Positions 8,487-19,200 of a stretch of DNA of 64,000 nucleotides are shown one piece after another. A program made the position numbers and the translations under genes. The stretch comes from Flavihumibacter fluvii (GTDB lineage Bacteria; Bacteroidota; Bacteroidia; Chitinophagales; Chitinophagaceae): positions 4,426,001-4,490,000 of the forward strand of contig NZ_CP092333.1 in the NCBI RefSeq assembly GCF_018595675.2. The letters run 5' to 3'. Positions within the stretch are counted from its first letter, which is position 1. Every line of letters starts with the position of its first letter. The notes beneath the pieces are model-generated. The model was not told the DNA's origin and did no database searches. It saw nothing but the letters and a program-made list of their open reading frames with translations.

Positions 8487-8957
8487 ATGACAAACGAAAC
8501 CATTATACAATCCGTTGGCCAGATACTGGGAGAACTGCTCGAAGGTGACGCTGATATGTTCCTTGTGGAGATAAGGGTAAAACCTACCCACAATATCAAA
8601 GTCTTCCTGGATGCGGATTCCGGCGTAAATATCGCCCGCTGCGCAACCATCAACCGTGGATTGTATAAGAAAATCGAAGAGGCCGGCTGGTTCCCGGAAG
8701 GAGATTTTTCCCTGGAAGTTTCTTCCCCGGGCATCGAAGAACCGCTGAAAATGTGGCGCCAGTATAAAAAAAATATAGGCCGCACGGCAGAGGTCACGAT
8801 GAATGACGGCACCATACTGACTGGTTTACTACAGGAAGTGACGGAAGACGGCATCGTTCTTGAAGAAACCAAAGGGAAAAACAAGAAGAAGGAAGTGATC
8901 GCACATTCCTTGCTATTCGATAACATCAAACAAACCAAAATTCAGGTAGTATTCTAA
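8487..8957 (+). CDS. rimP: Ribosome maturation factor RimP
   Basis: The 156-residue protein is needed for assembly of the 30S subunit. It shows the RimP N-terminal domain (FLVEIRVKPTHNIKVFLDAD, then CATINRGLYKKIEE), the conserved LEVSSPGIEEPL and the C-terminal SH3-like barrel (GRTAEVTMNDGTILTG). The ATG at 8487 was chosen over the ATG at 8442 because the latter lies at the predicted transcription start and its extra residues are encoded by the leader hairpin. It is the first gene of rimP-nusA-infB, the conserved bacterial order; nusA begins 11 bases downstream. Confidence 0.93.
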   Translation: MTNETIIQSVGQILGELLEGDADMFLVEIRVKPTHNIKVFLDADSGVNIARCATINRGLYKKIEEAGWFPEGDFSLEVSSPGIEEPLKMWRQYKKNIGRTAEVTMNDGTILTGLLQEVTEDGIVLEETKGKNKKKEVIAHSLLFDNIKQTKIQVVF

Positions 8958-8968
8958 ATAGCACTACT

Positions 8969-10216
8969 ATGGCAAGTATCAATTTGATTGAAGCATTTCA
9001 GGATTTCAAAGAGGCAGAGAATATCGATCGTCCCACGATGATGAAAGTCGTTGAAGACGTATTCAAGACCCTGCTGCGTAAAAAATACGGCGCCGACGAC
9101 AATTTCGACGTGATCGTAAACGCCGAAAAAGGTGACCTGGAGATCGTGCGCAGGCGCATGATCGTGGAAGATGGCGCAGTAGAGGACCCCCTGGCAGAAA
9201 TCGCCTATAGCGAAGCCCGGAAGATTGAACCCGATTTTGAGGTGGGTGAAGAGCTCTACCAGGAAGTCGAGATCCTGGATTTCGGCCGTCGTGCTATCCT
9301 CGCTGCCAAACAAACCCTGGCCAGCAGGATCAGTGACCTGAAAAAGAACGTGCTGGTGAAAAAGTACGGCGACCGCGTCGGAGATATCATCAGCGCCGAG
9401 GTTTACCAGGTGTGGAAAAAGGAAATCCTGCTGCTGGACGAGGAAGGAAACGAACTGATTCTCCCCAAAAGCGAACAAATCCCCCAGGATTATTTCAAAA
9501 AAGGGGAAAGCATCCGCGCTGTAGTAAAAAAGGTTGAACTGAAAAATAATTCACCTGTTATCATTTTATCACGCACCAGTCCATCTTTCTTGGCTAAATT
9601 GCTTGAAATTGAGGTACCTGAGATTTTTGACGGACTGATTGTTATCAAAAAGATTGTCCGCGAACCGGGTGAAAGGGCTAAAGTGGCCGTTGAATCCTAC
9701 GATGACCGGATTGACCCGGTGGGCGCCTGTGTGGGTATGAAAGGTAGCCGCATCCATGGTATCGTTCGGGAACTGAAGAACGAAAACATTGATGTGATCA
9801 ATTGGACCAACAACCAGCAACTACTTATCCAACGCTCATTGACCCCTGCGAAGATCACCAGTATGGAACTGGACAACGAGAAGCACCATGTAAATGTATT
9901 CCTTAAACCCGACCAGGTATCCCTGGCCATCGGCCGTAAAGGCGTTAACATCAAGTTGGCGCAGGAATTGACCGGATTAACGATCGACGTATTCAGGGAT
10001 AATGAAGGGGAAGTGGAAGAATATGATATCGACCTCGATGAATTCAGCGACGAAATTGAAACCTGGATCATCGACGAACTAAAACGCATTGGTTGCGATA
10101 CCGCACGCAGCGTTTTGGACCTTACAGTTGACGAGTTAGAAAGAAGAACCGATCTCGAACGCGAAACCATTGAAGATGTTAAGCGCGTGGTGAAAGAGGA
10201 GTTCGAAAAGGAATAA
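8969..10216 (+). CDS. nusA: Transcription termination/antitermination protein NusA
   Basis: The 415-residue protein binds RNA polymerase and nascent RNA to modulate pausing, termination and antitermination. The N-terminal polymerase-binding domain (about 1-130), an S1 domain (about 135-200) and two KH domains are visible; VGMKGSRIHGI and AIGRKGVNIKLA carry the KH GxxG-type loops. The C terminus (about 345-415) is a helix-hairpin-helix-like acidic region instead of the longer repeats of E. coli NusA, as usual in Bacteroidota. It lies between rimP and infB with short spacing and shares their promoter. Confidence 0.96.
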   Translation: MASINLIEAFQDFKEAENIDRPTMMKVVEDVFKTLLRKKYGADDNFDVIVNAEKGDLEIVRRRMIVEDGAVEDPLAEIAYSEARKIEPDFEVGEELYQEVEILDFGRRAILAAKQTLASRISDLKKNVLVKKYGDRVGDIISAEVYQVWKKEILLLDEEGNELILPKSEQIPQDYFKKGESIRAVVKKVELKNNSPVIILSRTSPSFLAKLLEIEVPEIFDGLIVIKKIVREPGERAKVAVESYDDRIDPVGACVGMKGSRIHGIVRELKNENIDVINWTNNQQLLIQRSLTPAKITSMELDNEKHHVNVFLKPDQVSLAIGRKGVNIKLAQELTGLTIDVFRDNEGEVEEYDIDLDEFSDEIETWIIDELKRIGCDTARSVLDLTVDELERRTDLERETIEDVKRVVKEEFEKE

Positions 10217-10241
10217 TTATCTGTTTACTCAGAAAAAATAA

Positions 10242-13200
10242 ATGGCAGAAATAACAACACCCAGATTGATGGCAGCCGCCAAAGAGTTTAACATCGGTAA
10301 AGATACACTGGTGGACTTTCTGGCGTCTAAAGGTTTTAATCGCGATGATCTGAAGCCTACGTCCAAACTCAATGAAGACATGTACTATGCGCTTCAGCGT
10401 GAGTTCCAGGGCGATAAGGTAGCGAAGATCAAGAGCGATCAGATTGATCTGCCCAAAGGCAGCGTGCAGGAGAAAAAGAAGAAGGAAGATGAAGAGGTCC
10501 TGTTCCGTAAGGAAGTGAAAAAAGTGGCTGAACCCGTTAAGGAAGAAAAACCCGTGGTAGTGGAAGAAGCTCCCCGGGTTGAACCTGTTGAAAAAGCCCC
10601 GGAACCCATTGTAAAAGTGGAAATACCTGAGCCAGAACCAGAACCTGTTATAGCCCAACCCGCACAACCTCAACCAGTTGAGAAGGCCCCTGAGCCGGTT
10701 GCCGAAATACCGGAAATATCAAAGGTTGAAGCACCCGGAATTGAAGGCCCTAAGATTATTGATAAAATTGACCTTTCTACAATTGATTCTTCTACCAGGC
10801 CTAAGAAGTCGGTAAAGAAACCTGTGGAGGAACAAGCCCCGCAAGCGGCCCAGCCCAGGAAAGCGCCTGAAGCACCAGTTGCAAAGGCACCAGTCGAAAC
10901 AGCGCCAAAGCAGGAAGCTGCACCAAAAGAAGTGCTGCCGCCCGTTATTGAGCCTGCAGAAGAATCCGACCAGCCACCTGTGATTGAAAATATCCAGGCA
11001 CAACGACTCACTGGTCCCAAAATAATGGGCAAGATCCAGTTGCCGGTTGACAGTGATACCAGGCCAAAGCCTTCAGCAGCAGGGTCAAGTGATGAAAAAC
11101 GCAAAAGAAAGCGTATCCCTATCGACAAAAAAGGTGAAAATATTACCCGTCAACAGGCTAGCGGCCATACCCCGGGTCAGGTGACCGCACGGGGTCCGGG
11201 CCAGGGCGGCCAGCAAGGTGGTGGATTCCAGCGGCCTGGCCAGGGTGGCCAGCAAGGCGGTAACCGTTTTAACCGTCCGGCCGGACAACAAGGCGGGCCA
11301 AGCCGTGGTCCGGTGCGTGGTCCCCAGGGTGGCGGCGGTCCAAGACCTAACCCCCGTGAAGTAAAGGAAATCGACCAAAAAGAAATACAGGAAAAAATCC
11401 GCCAGACCCAGGCAAAAATGTCGGGTGGAAGCGGAAAGGGCAGGAGCGTAAAATCCAGGCGTCTTCGTGAGAAACGCCAGGGAATGGCCGAGCAGGAAGG
11501 CAACGAAATACAGGATACCACACTACATGTAACTGAATTTATCAGTGTAAGCGAACTCGCCAGCCTGATGGATGTAGGTTATGCAGATGTTATTGGAAAA
11601 TGTATGGGCCTTGGTATGATGGTGTCTATCAACCAACGTCTTGATGCTGAAGTAATTGAACTGGTGGCCGGAGAGTTTGGCTATAACGTGGAATTTATTG
11701 GTGTGGATGACGTTGACACCATGGATGAAGAAGAAATTGGCGACGAACCGGAAGACCTGAAACCACGTTCACCGATTGTGACCATCATGGGCCACGTTGA
11801 CCATGGTAAAACCTCCCTGCTCGATTATATCCGTTCTGCTAACGTAGTGGGCGGTGAAGCAGGTGGTATCACCCAGCACATCGGTGCTTATACGGTCGAC
11901 CTTCCGAATGATAAAAAGATCACCTTCCTCGATACACCTGGTCACGAAGCCTTTACCGCGATGCGTGCACGTGGTGCCAAGGTTACGGATATCGCTGTTA
12001 TCGTGATCGCTGCTGATGATGCAGTGATGCCCCAGACCAAGGAAGCGATCAGTCACGCCCAGGCAGCCCAGGTGCCTATGATCTTCGCGATCAACAAGAT
12101 TGATAAAGACGGCGCCAACCCGCAGAAAATATATGAGCAACTGGCCGGTATGAACATCCTCGTCGAAGAATGGGGTGGTAAATTCCAGAGCCAGCAGCTG
12201 AGTGCAAAAAAAGGCCTGAACGTAGACCTCCTGCTTGAAAAGATCCTGCTTGAGGCCGAACTGCTTGACCTTAAAGCCAATCCGGATCGTGAAGCGAACG
12301 GAAGTATGATCGAAGCTACCCTCGATAAAGGCCGTGGTTATGTTGCCACCGTACTCGTGCAGAACGGTACGCTGCACCAGGGCGATATCGTGGTCTCAGG
12401 TCAGTATTTCGGCCGTGTTAAAGCCATGTTCAACGAGCGTAATAAAAAACTCGAAGTGGCTCCACCATCAACACCGGTACTGATTCTCGGACTGAACGGT
12501 GCTCCGCAGGCGGGGGAAACCTTCCGTGTGTATGAAGATGAAAGTGAGGCCAAAGAAGTTGCTACCCGCAGGGCGCAAATCCTCAGGGAACAAGGTATCC
12601 GTACCAAGAAACATATTACCCTCGATGAAATTGGTCGTCGTCTGGCACTGGGTAATTTCAAACAGTTGAACCTCATCATCAAAGGTGACGTGGATGGTTC
12701 TGTAGAGGCCCTCAGTGACTCCCTGATCAAGCAAAGTACAGAAGAGATCGCCGTAAGCGTTGTGCATAAGGCGGTTGGTGCCATTACCGAAAGTGATGTT
12801 TTGCTGGCAACAGCCTCGGATGCAATTATCATCGGCTTTAACGTAAGGGCTTCCAACCAGGCTGCTAAGCTGGCAGAAAATGAAGGTGTGGAAATCAAGA
12901 CCTACTCCATCATCTACAATGCCATCGAAGAGATCCGCAGCGCCATGGAAGGTATGCTTGAACCGAAAGTCCAGGAAAAAGAAGTGGCTACAGTGGAAAT
13001 CCGCGAAGTATACAAATTCGATAAAGCGACTATCGCCGGCTGTTTTGTTACTGAAGGAAAGATCAAGCGCGACAGCAAAGTGCGCCTCTTCCGCGATGGG
13101 GTACTCATTTATCCCCGCACAGAAGGTGCATTTGCCGAACTGGGTAGCCTCAAACGCTTCCGTGATGATGTGAAAGAAGTGAATAATAATTATGAATGCG

Positions 13201-13286
13201 GACTTACACTGAAAAACTTCGCCGATATCCAGGTGGGTGATACCATTGTGGCTATTGAAGAAGAAGAAGTGAAACGGACGCTGTGA
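10242..13286 (+). CDS. infB: Translation initiation factor IF-2
   Basis: The 1014-residue GTPase places initiator tRNA on the 30S subunit. Residues 1-50 form an IF2 N-domain; about 75-400 is a long low-complexity linker rich in Pro, Glu, Ala and then Gly/Arg/Gln ([16 protein letters not shown]); a second IF2_N-like domain follows (about 425-490). The G domain starts at G517 (GHVDHGKTS) with DTPGHEAFT and NKIDKDGA, then the EF-Tu-like domain II, IF2 domain 3 and the C-terminal barrel. The stop at 13284-13286 is followed by an inverted 7-bp repeat hairpin, which may separate this operon from the next gene. Confidence 0.97.
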   Translation: MAEITTPRLMAAAKEFNIGKDTLVDFLASKGFNRDDLKPTSKLNEDMYYALQREFQGDKVAKIKSDQIDLPKGSVQEKKKKEDEEVLFRKEVKKVAEPVKEEKPVVVEEAPRVEPVEKAPEPIVKVEIPEPEPEPVIAQPAQPQPVEKAPEPVAEIPEISKVEAPGIEGPKIIDKIDLSTIDSSTRPKKSVKKPVEEQAPQAAQPRKAPEAPVAKAPVETAPKQEAAPKEVLPPVIEPAEESDQPPVIENIQAQRLTGPKIMGKIQLPVDSDTRPKPSAAGSSDEKRKRKRIPIDKKGENITRQQASGHTPGQVTARGPGQGGQQGGGFQRPGQGGQQGGNRFNRPAGQQGGPSRGPVRGPQGGGGPRPNPREVKEIDQKEIQEKIRQTQAKMSGGSGKGRSVKSRRLREKRQGMAEQEGNEIQDTTLHVTEFISVSELASLMDVGYADVIGKCMGLGMMVSINQRLDAEVIELVAGEFGYNVEFIGVDDVDTMDEEEIGDEPEDLKPRSPIVTIMGHVDHGKTSLLDYIRSANVVGGEAGGITQHIGAYTVDLPNDKKITFLDTPGHEAFTAMRARGAKVTDIAVIVIAADDAVMPQTKEAISHAQAAQVPMIFAINKIDKDGANPQKIYEQLAGMNILVEEWGGKFQSQQLSAKKGLNVDLLLEKILLEAELLDLKANPDREANGSMIEATLDKGRGYVATVLVQNGTLHQGDIVVSGQYFGRVKAMFNERNKKLEVAPPSTPVLILGLNGAPQAGETFRVYEDESEAKEVATRRAQILREQGIRTKKHITLDEIGRRLALGNFKQLNLIIKGDVDGSVEALSDSLIKQSTEEIAVSVVHKAVGAITESDVLLATASDAIIIGFNVRASNQAAKLAENEGVEIKTYSIIYNAIEEIRSAMEGMLEPKVQEKEVATVEIREVYKFDKATIAGCFVTEGKIKRDSKVRLFRDGVLIYPRTEGAFAELGSLKRFRDDVKEVNNNYECGLTLKNFADIQVGDTIVAIEEEEVKRTL

Positions 13287-13296
13287 TAGTCAATAA

Positions 13297-13368
13297 GTGA
13301 ATGGTGAATGGTGAATAAGTTAATGAAGAAATATCACCATTCACCATTCACCATTCACCATTCACCTT
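13297..13368 (+). repeat. Inverted 7-bp repeat arrays forming a long hairpin after infB
   Basis: Three GTGAATG-type units (13297-13317) are followed by a 16-base spacer and four TCACCAT units plus a partial one (13334-13368). The arms are reverse complements over at least 18 bp, with several possible registers. Located 10 bases after the infB stop, the structure could terminate transcription or protect the 3' end of the rimP-nusA-infB message; it has no U-tract of the classic kind. Confidence 0.85.
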
Positions 13369-13457
13369 CCTCGTCCCCCTATCTTTTTGTTAAATCATCA
13401 ACCAAATGCAGCCTGATTACAGTGCTTGTTTTAATTTGGCCGAAGTTTGTAAAGATC

Positions 13458-14816
13458 ATGAAGAATACCCTCTTACTTTTCGCCGCACTGGCAGCCGGAT
13501 TATTTTTACAGGCACAAACCCGTAAAGTTGTTGCAGATAAAATTGTTGGTGTTGTGGGCGATAAGATCATCCTGCAATCTGATATCAGGAATGCTATCCT
13601 GGATGCCCAGCGGCAGGGCCAGACCGTACCGGAAAACGCCGAATGCGTGATTATGGAACAGGCCCTGGCACAGAAAGCCCTTGTTCTGCAGGCAGAGAAA
13701 GATTCCATACCGGTAAGTGAAGAAGAAATCGAAGCACTGCTTGACAACCAGGTGCGCGGATTCGTCAATATGTACGGCTCAAAAGACGCGCTGGAGCAGA
13801 TTGCCGGCAGGACCGTTTACCAGATCAAGGAAGATTTCCGGATCTCTTTCCGTGAACGCAAGCAGGCCGAACTGATGCGGAATAAAATCGTGTCCAATAT
13901 CAAGATCACCCCTACCGAGGTTAAAGCATATTATGACCAGATCCCGGTTGATAAACTGATCTTTTATGAAAGTGAAGTCGAGGTGGGTGAAGTGATTGTT
14001 TACCCTAAAGCCAGCCGCGACCTTGAATTGTATGCAATCGAGGAACTGACCGACATGAAGAAGCAGGTGGAAGCCGGCACTAAAAAATTTGAAACCCTGG
14101 CCAGTTTGTATACCGATGACCCCGGTAGTAAACAGACCGGTGGCATGTACAATATCAACCGCACAGAAAAGACCTGGGACCCGGCCTTTATATCCAATGC
14201 CTTCAGGCTGAAAGAAGGCCAGGTATCACCCGTATTTAAATCCAAATTTGGCTACCACATCATCCAGATGGTTAGCCGGGCTGGTGATGATGCTACTGTA
14301 AGGCATATCTTAAAGATCCCTACCATTACCGATACAGAAGTAAACCTTATGATCGATAAGCTCGATTCCATCCGGACAAGGATCAATAGTGGTTCGCTGA
14401 GCTTTGGTGAAGCCGTAGCAAAGTACAGCGATGCCGATGAATCTAAGTTCACCGGTGGTATGAGACAATGCGGAAATGGTACCTATTGTACGATTGACCA
14501 GCTCGATAAGGAACTTGTTGTAAAATTGAAGGACCTGCAGCCTGGCCAAATCTCTGCACCCATTCCCTTTACCGATGAGCGGGGTAAAAAAGCAGTCCGC
14601 CTTATCTACCTCAAATCAAGGTCTGAACCTCACCGCGAAAACCTGAAAGACGATTACAACAGGGTGGCTGACCGGGCTATCGAAGAAAAGAAAAACGAGG
14701 CAGTGGAAAAATGGTTTAATAGTAAGATCCCTACGTTTTACCTGATAATTGATCCACAATTTAACAGTTGCCAGCAACTGGGTACGTGGATTCAGAATAT
14801 AACGAAGAACCAGTAA
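13458..14816 (+). CDS. SurA-like periplasmic peptidyl-prolyl isomerase
   Basis: The 452-residue protein has a signal peptide (MKNTLLLFAALAAGLFLQAQ), a SurA N-terminal chaperone domain (VVGDKIILQSDIRNAIL) and two parvulin rotamase domains. The first runs about 170-285 (TGGMYNINR, FGYHIIQM) and the second about 286-395 (VRHILKIP, FTGGMRQCG). SurA proteins escort beta-barrel proteins across the periplasm. The start at 13458 is preferred because the upstream in-frame stretch is translated 7-bp repeat DNA. The second domain has two unusual cysteines (RQCGNGTYC). A strong terminator follows directly. Confidence 0.9.
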   Translation: MKNTLLLFAALAAGLFLQAQTRKVVADKIVGVVGDKIILQSDIRNAILDAQRQGQTVPENAECVIMEQALAQKALVLQAEKDSIPVSEEEIEALLDNQVRGFVNMYGSKDALEQIAGRTVYQIKEDFRISFRERKQAELMRNKIVSNIKITPTEVKAYYDQIPVDKLIFYESEVEVGEVIVYPKASRDLELYAIEELTDMKKQVEAGTKKFETLASLYTDDPGSKQTGGMYNINRTEKTWDPAFISNAFRLKEGQVSPVFKSKFGYHIIQMVSRAGDDATVRHILKIPTITDTEVNLMIDKLDSIRTRINSGSLSFGEAVAKYSDADESKFTGGMRQCGNGTYCTIDQLDKELVVKLKDLQPGQISAPIPFTDERGKKAVRLIYLKSRSEPHRENLKDDYNRVADRAIEEKKNEAVEKWFNSKIPTFYLIIDPQFNSCQQLGTWIQNITKNQ

Positions 14817-14843
14817 TACAATTTCCTTTGAAATCAGCAGTAA

Positions 14844-14868
14844 GGTCTGTCTTCGGACAGACTTTTTT
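14844..14868 (+). terminator. Rho-independent terminator after the SurA-like gene
   Basis: GTCTGTC (14845-14851), a UUCG tetraloop closed by C-G, and GACAGAC (14856-14862) are followed by six T's. Textbook intrinsic terminator 28 bases after the stop codon. Confidence 0.92.
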
Positions 14869-14913
14869 ATTTTTTGGGCTGTTTGTCCGGTGTAATAATT
14901 TGTAAATTTAGAC

Positions 14914-17900
14914 ATGATCACCAATCGCCTGCCTGATACAAAGATGCTGCAGCAGATACCCTTTCGGTTTTATTCCGATGAAGCCAGTATGGTGCATCAT
15001 TGCAGCGATTCCCTTCAAAAACAATCAGGCCGCCTTACCCATCCAAATAGCTCCTGTACCCTTGATGACCTGTTACATCTCGACAGTAATGCCAGTAAAG
15101 CATTGCGATTTGCAACAGCCGGGCGGGAACCAGTTTGGTTCCGGGCTTCCATCCGGGTAAAAGGGGAAAGCTTGTTGCCGGTTTACTGGACCGTTGTACC
15201 CGAGCCCGGTGGCTATGAATGGTATGGTTTCCCCGTTAGCGACCACGATCGGGTGGAGGGCCGGCTTAGGGAATTAGAACTCATTGTGGCGTCTTTTCAT
15301 GATGTGGTTTTTGAACTGGATGCCAATGGAATCTTCCTGAATTTCTGGGTCAGGCACCCTTCAAAATTATTTGTCCCGCCAGCTGAATTCCTGGGCAGGA
15401 ACGTTGAAGAGATCCTGTCCGAATTTTTTGGCCCCCTTGCTGAAAAGCTGATCGCTGGTTATCACGCAGCTTTACAATCACGCACCAACCAGGTGACTGA
15501 ATACCAGTTACCCGGACAATCAGATTGGTTTTCCTGCCGGTTTACGCCGATATTGGATCCCGAAAGCCGGATCGTAGGCATGCTGATTATCATAACTGAC
15601 ATCAGTGAACAGAAAACCCTGGAGAATAACCTTCGCCAAAGTGAAAACCGGTACCGCGACCTCTTTGAAAATGCCAATGACATCATTTACATCGTGGCAC
15701 TAGATAGCAGGATCCTCTCCATGAACCATAAGGCGGAAGAATTACTGGAGGTTACAGAAGCGGAGGTCCTTGGACAGTCATCCCACCAGTTCTTCGCACC
15801 GGAAAAACTGGCCGGGGCGATTGCTGCGGGTGACCTTAAAAGAAATAAACAGGCCCGGGTCACCTTGTATGAATCGGAATTTATCTCAAGGTCAGGTGTC
15901 AGGATTCCGGTTGAGATCAGTTCCCGCCTCATCTATAAAGACGACCAGCCAACCGGCATCCATATTACTGCAAGGGACATCACTGTCCAGAAAAAATCCC
16001 AGCAGGAACTGGCTAAAAGCGAAGCCCGTTTCAGGTTCCTGTCGGAACATGCCCGTGACCTTGTTTGCCTCCACCGGCCCAATGGTGATTACATTTATGT
16101 TTCGCCTTCCAGTAAAACGATCATGGGCTATGAGCCCGATTTCCTGGTGGATAAATCGCCCTATGATTTTTTTCATCCCGTTGACGGCGCAACCGTTGTT
16201 CGGGAAGCGCATCTGTTCATTAATTCAGGAAATGATTCACCATCAGTCCAATACCGGTACCGGAAAAGCGATGGCAGCTATATCTGGCTGGAATCAGTAT
16301 CAAAGCCAATTATAGAAGATGGTGAGGTGATTTATATCCAGACCAATACCCGGGATATTACCGACCGGAAATCTGATGAGCAACTATTGATTGAAAGGGA
16401 CCGGTTATCTTCTGCCCTGGCTAAAACCTCAAGGATATTATTAGAGAAAATCACCTTACAGGATGGCCTTGAAGACTGCGCACCGATCCTTGGTGACGCA
16501 GTTCAGGCTGAATGCATTTTTGTGCTGGAATATACACCTGGAGACCTGGAAATGGTTGACCTGTGGTGTGGAATTCATCAACTGACGGCAGTAGAAAAGA
16601 AAAAAATATTTGAGGCCACCGCCAAATTATTACCGGCACAGGAATCCTGTTATCCCAGCCAGATCATTGAGTTCCAGGCGGAAAACGAGCCTAATAGCGC
16701 CCTGAAAAAATGGATGGATGATACTGGTTTCAAGTCATTGGTATTAACACCCATCACGACCACTGAAGGCTGCTGGGGATTGCTGGGCTGTGGACAAAGA
16801 TCATATGCCCGCAGCTGGAGTAAAACCATCACGGATACCCTCATTACTTTTGCTTCTTCTGTGAGTAGTGTGGTGGATAAAAACATACGGGACACCAAAA
16901 TCAAAGAAAGCGAAGAACGGTTTAAGGCCCTGTTTAAAAACTCGCTGGATATCGTTTTTGTTGTGAACCAGGCAGGCCGCGTAACCTTTGCGACACCAAG
17001 CCTGCAGAAGATTTTAGGCTATGAGGAAACCGAAATCCTGAATGAATTCTGCAGTTCCATCATCCATCCGGAAGAAAAAAAAGCCTTCAACGCTGCCCTG
17101 AATAAAATGGCTACCGGATTGCAGGAAGACCATGTGCTTCCGGTCAGGGTCCTGCATCGAAAAGGGCATTGGGTCTGGATGGAATTAAAAGGCCAGAGTA
17201 AAATTGATAATCCAAATATCAATGGCATCATTTTGAGCCTGCGGGATATTTCCGAATATATAGAGATCGAAAAAACCCTGAAGCAATACTCCGATAAGAT
17301 CACGGGAATGCTCAACAGTATTACTGATGGATTTATCGCGCTGGATAAGAATTTTGATATTACCATGTTCAATACAGTTGCACAGGTATTGCTCAATAAT
17401 AATACCGGGCTGCAGGTAGGCGGAAATGCCTGGGATCTCCTGCCAAATGCCAGGGAATCCGATAGCTTTAAAGCACTGCATACTGCAGTTCAGGAAAAAC
17501 GAACCATAAGGTATGAACAACATGTTGAATCCCTGGGCAGCTGGTTCGATGTAAGTGCCTATCCATATGATGATGGGATTTTCGTGTACTTCAAGGATGC
17601 CACTGAACGGAAACACCGGGAAAAATTACTGCAACTGGAAAAAGAAGTGCTGGAAATGCATACCGGTTCTTCAGCCTCTTTAACCCAAATAGCCGATCAT
17701 TTACTGAATGGGCTGGAACAACTTGGCGATGATATGCGTTGCGCAGTTTGCCTGGTAAAGCCAAACCTGCGGGAAGGAATTTCATTGTCGGCACCTGGCC
17801 TGCCGCAGGCATATCATGAATTCGTAGAGAGTACACCGCTGGACCATAAATTAACGACCTGCGCGCGGGCCATTCTGCACAGGCGACCAATAATGATTAC

Positions 17901-19200
17901 CAATATTGCAGAAAGTGACCTTGCCCTGCAGACACGTGAGTCGGCTGCCGCCGTCGGTATAAAAGCGTCCTGGTCCATCCCCCTGATTAATTCAACCAAT
18001 GAGATCATTGGTACATTTGCCGTTTACTTCTTTCAATGCCGGAAACCTTCACAGGCTGAGCAGGCCATGATCAGCAGGGCCACCCATATCCTTACCATGA
18101 TCATTGAAAACAAGCAAAGTGCAGAAAAAGTAAGGATCAGCAATGAACGCTACCTCCTGGCCACGCGGGCCGCTAATGAAGCGATCTGGGATTGGAATGC
18201 GGAAGAGCAGGTGTCTTTTTGGGGCGAAGGGTTTAATACGCTTTTTGGTTATCCGTCAGGATTTTATAAGGGTGATTCCATGAACTGGGAGAATAAGATT
18301 CATCCTGATGATAAAGAAAGGGTTTTGGCCAATATAGCGGAGTTCACTTCCGGTAGAAGGAGAGGCCTTTTCTCTGAAGAATACAGGTTACTGAAAGCCG
18401 ATGGAAATTTTGCCCAGGTGATCGATAAGGGCTATTGCCTTTATAACAAAGAAGGAAAAGTTATCCGGATGATCGGCTCCTGTGAAGACGTGACCGAAAG
18501 GAAAATGATGCAGGAACAATTACTGCAGCAGGAAATCCACAAACAACAACAGATTGCCCAGGCGGTGGTAGATGTACAGGAAAACGAAAGGGCCGAGATC
18601 GGGAAGGAGCTCCATGATAATATCAACCAGCTCCTTACGACCGCCAAACTTTTCCTGGAAGTGGCAGAGAATGACCAGGATATGCGCCAGCAGATGATTC
18701 GCCGGAGCTCTGACACCATCATGGGTGCCATCAACGAAATCAGGAAGATCAGCCGCTCCCTGATGCCAGCCAGCATCGGTGACCTGGGCCTCATTTCTTC
18801 CATAAACGATATGGTACAGAATATTGCCATAGCACGACAATTGGTGGTTAATTTCAGGTATGATAAAAACCTCGACCAACTGGTGCACCCCAAGCAAAAA
18901 CTAATGCTGTTCCGGATCATCCAGGAACAGGTTAATAATGTCATCAAACATGCCCGGGCTTCCAGCCTCCTCATCGCCATTTCCTACCAACCGAAAAAAG
19001 TGCGGCTGGAAATAACCGATAATGGCATTGGTTTCGACCTCAGCCAGGCAAAAATGAAGGACGGGGTTGGCCTCAGCAATATCATGAGCCGGGCCGCCAT
19101 ATTTAATGCCAAAGTCCAGGTTAATACTTCCCCGGGAAAAGGTTGCCAATTAATAATAGATTTGCCAAACACCCTAATCAACACAAACCCTAATGAGTAA
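14914..19200 (+). CDS. Soluble multi-PAS/GAF sensor histidine kinase (HisKA_3 type)
   Basis: The 1428-residue kinase has no membrane segment, so it senses cytoplasmic signals. Domains read from sequence: a divergent PAS-like start (about 20-115), PAS (118-235), PAS (240-365), PAS (366-490), GAF (505-670), PAS (672-795), PAS (796-905), GAF (915-1085), PAS with PAC (1088-1210), a coiled linker rich in Gln, then a HisKA_3 dimerisation domain with phosphoacceptor H1234 (GKELHDNINQLL). The HATPase domain keeps the N box (QEQVNNVIKHA), G1 (DNGIGFD) and G2 (GVGLSNI). This is the NarX/DesK-type kinase class. It overlaps the response regulator by eight bases, so the pair is co-translated. Confidence 0.93.
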   Translation: MITNRLPDTKMLQQIPFRFYSDEASMVHHCSDSLQKQSGRLTHPNSSCTLDDLLHLDSNASKALRFATAGREPVWFRASIRVKGESLLPVYWTVVPEPGGYEWYGFPVSDHDRVEGRLRELELIVASFHDVVFELDANGIFLNFWVRHPSKLFVPPAEFLGRNVEEILSEFFGPLAEKLIAGYHAALQSRTNQVTEYQLPGQSDWFSCRFTPILDPESRIVGMLIIITDISEQKTLENNLRQSENRYRDLFENANDIIYIVALDSRILSMNHKAEELLEVTEAEVLGQSSHQFFAPEKLAGAIAAGDLKRNKQARVTLYESEFISRSGVRIPVEISSRLIYKDDQPTGIHITARDITVQKKSQQELAKSEARFRFLSEHARDLVCLHRPNGDYIYVSPSSKTIMGYEPDFLVDKSPYDFFHPVDGATVVREAHLFINSGNDSPSVQYRYRKSDGSYIWLESVSKPIIEDGEVIYIQTNTRDITDRKSDEQLLIERDRLSSALAKTSRILLEKITLQDGLEDCAPILGDAVQAECIFVLEYTPGDLEMVDLWCGIHQLTAVEKKKIFEATAKLLPAQESCYPSQIIEFQAENEPNSALKKWMDDTGFKSLVLTPITTTEGCWGLLGCGQRSYARSWSKTITDTLITFASSVSSVVDKNIRDTKIKESEERFKALFKNSLDIVFVVNQAGRVTFATPSLQKILGYEETEILNEFCSSIIHPEEKKAFNAALNKMATGLQEDHVLPVRVLHRKGHWVWMELKGQSKIDNPNINGIILSLRDISEYIEIEKTLKQYSDKITGMLNSITDGFIALDKNFDITMFNTVAQVLLNNNTGLQVGGNAWDLLPNARESDSFKALHTAVQEKRTIRYEQHVESLGSWFDVSAYPYDDGIFVYFKDATERKHREKLLQLEKEVLEMHTGSSASLTQIADHLLNGLEQLGDDMRCAVCLVKPNLREGISLSAPGLPQAYHEFVESTPLDHKLTTCARAILHRRPIMITNIAESDLALQTRESAAAVGIKASWSIPLINSTNEIIGTFAVYFFQCRKPSQAEQAMISRATHILTMIIENKQSAEKVRISNERYLLATRAANEAIWDWNAEEQVSFWGEGFNTLFGYPSGFYKGDSMNWENKIHPDDKERVLANIAEFTSGRRRGLFSEEYRLLKADGNFAQVIDKGYCLYNKEGKVIRMIGSCEDVTERKMMQEQLLQQEIHKQQQIAQAVVDVQENERAEIGKELHDNINQLLTTAKLFLEVAENDQDMRQQMIRRSSDTIMGAINEIRKISRSLMPASIGDLGLISSINDMVQNIAIARQLVVNFRYDKNLDQLVHPKQKLMLFRIIQEQVNNVIKHARASSLLIAISYQPKKVRLEITDNGIGFDLSQAKMKDGVGLSNIMSRAAIFNAKVQVNTSPGKGCQLIIDLPNTLINTNPNE

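Noticed and set aside
11769-12377. 202-codon minus-strand frame inside infB
   Set aside because: Antisense shadow of the conserved IF-2 G domain.
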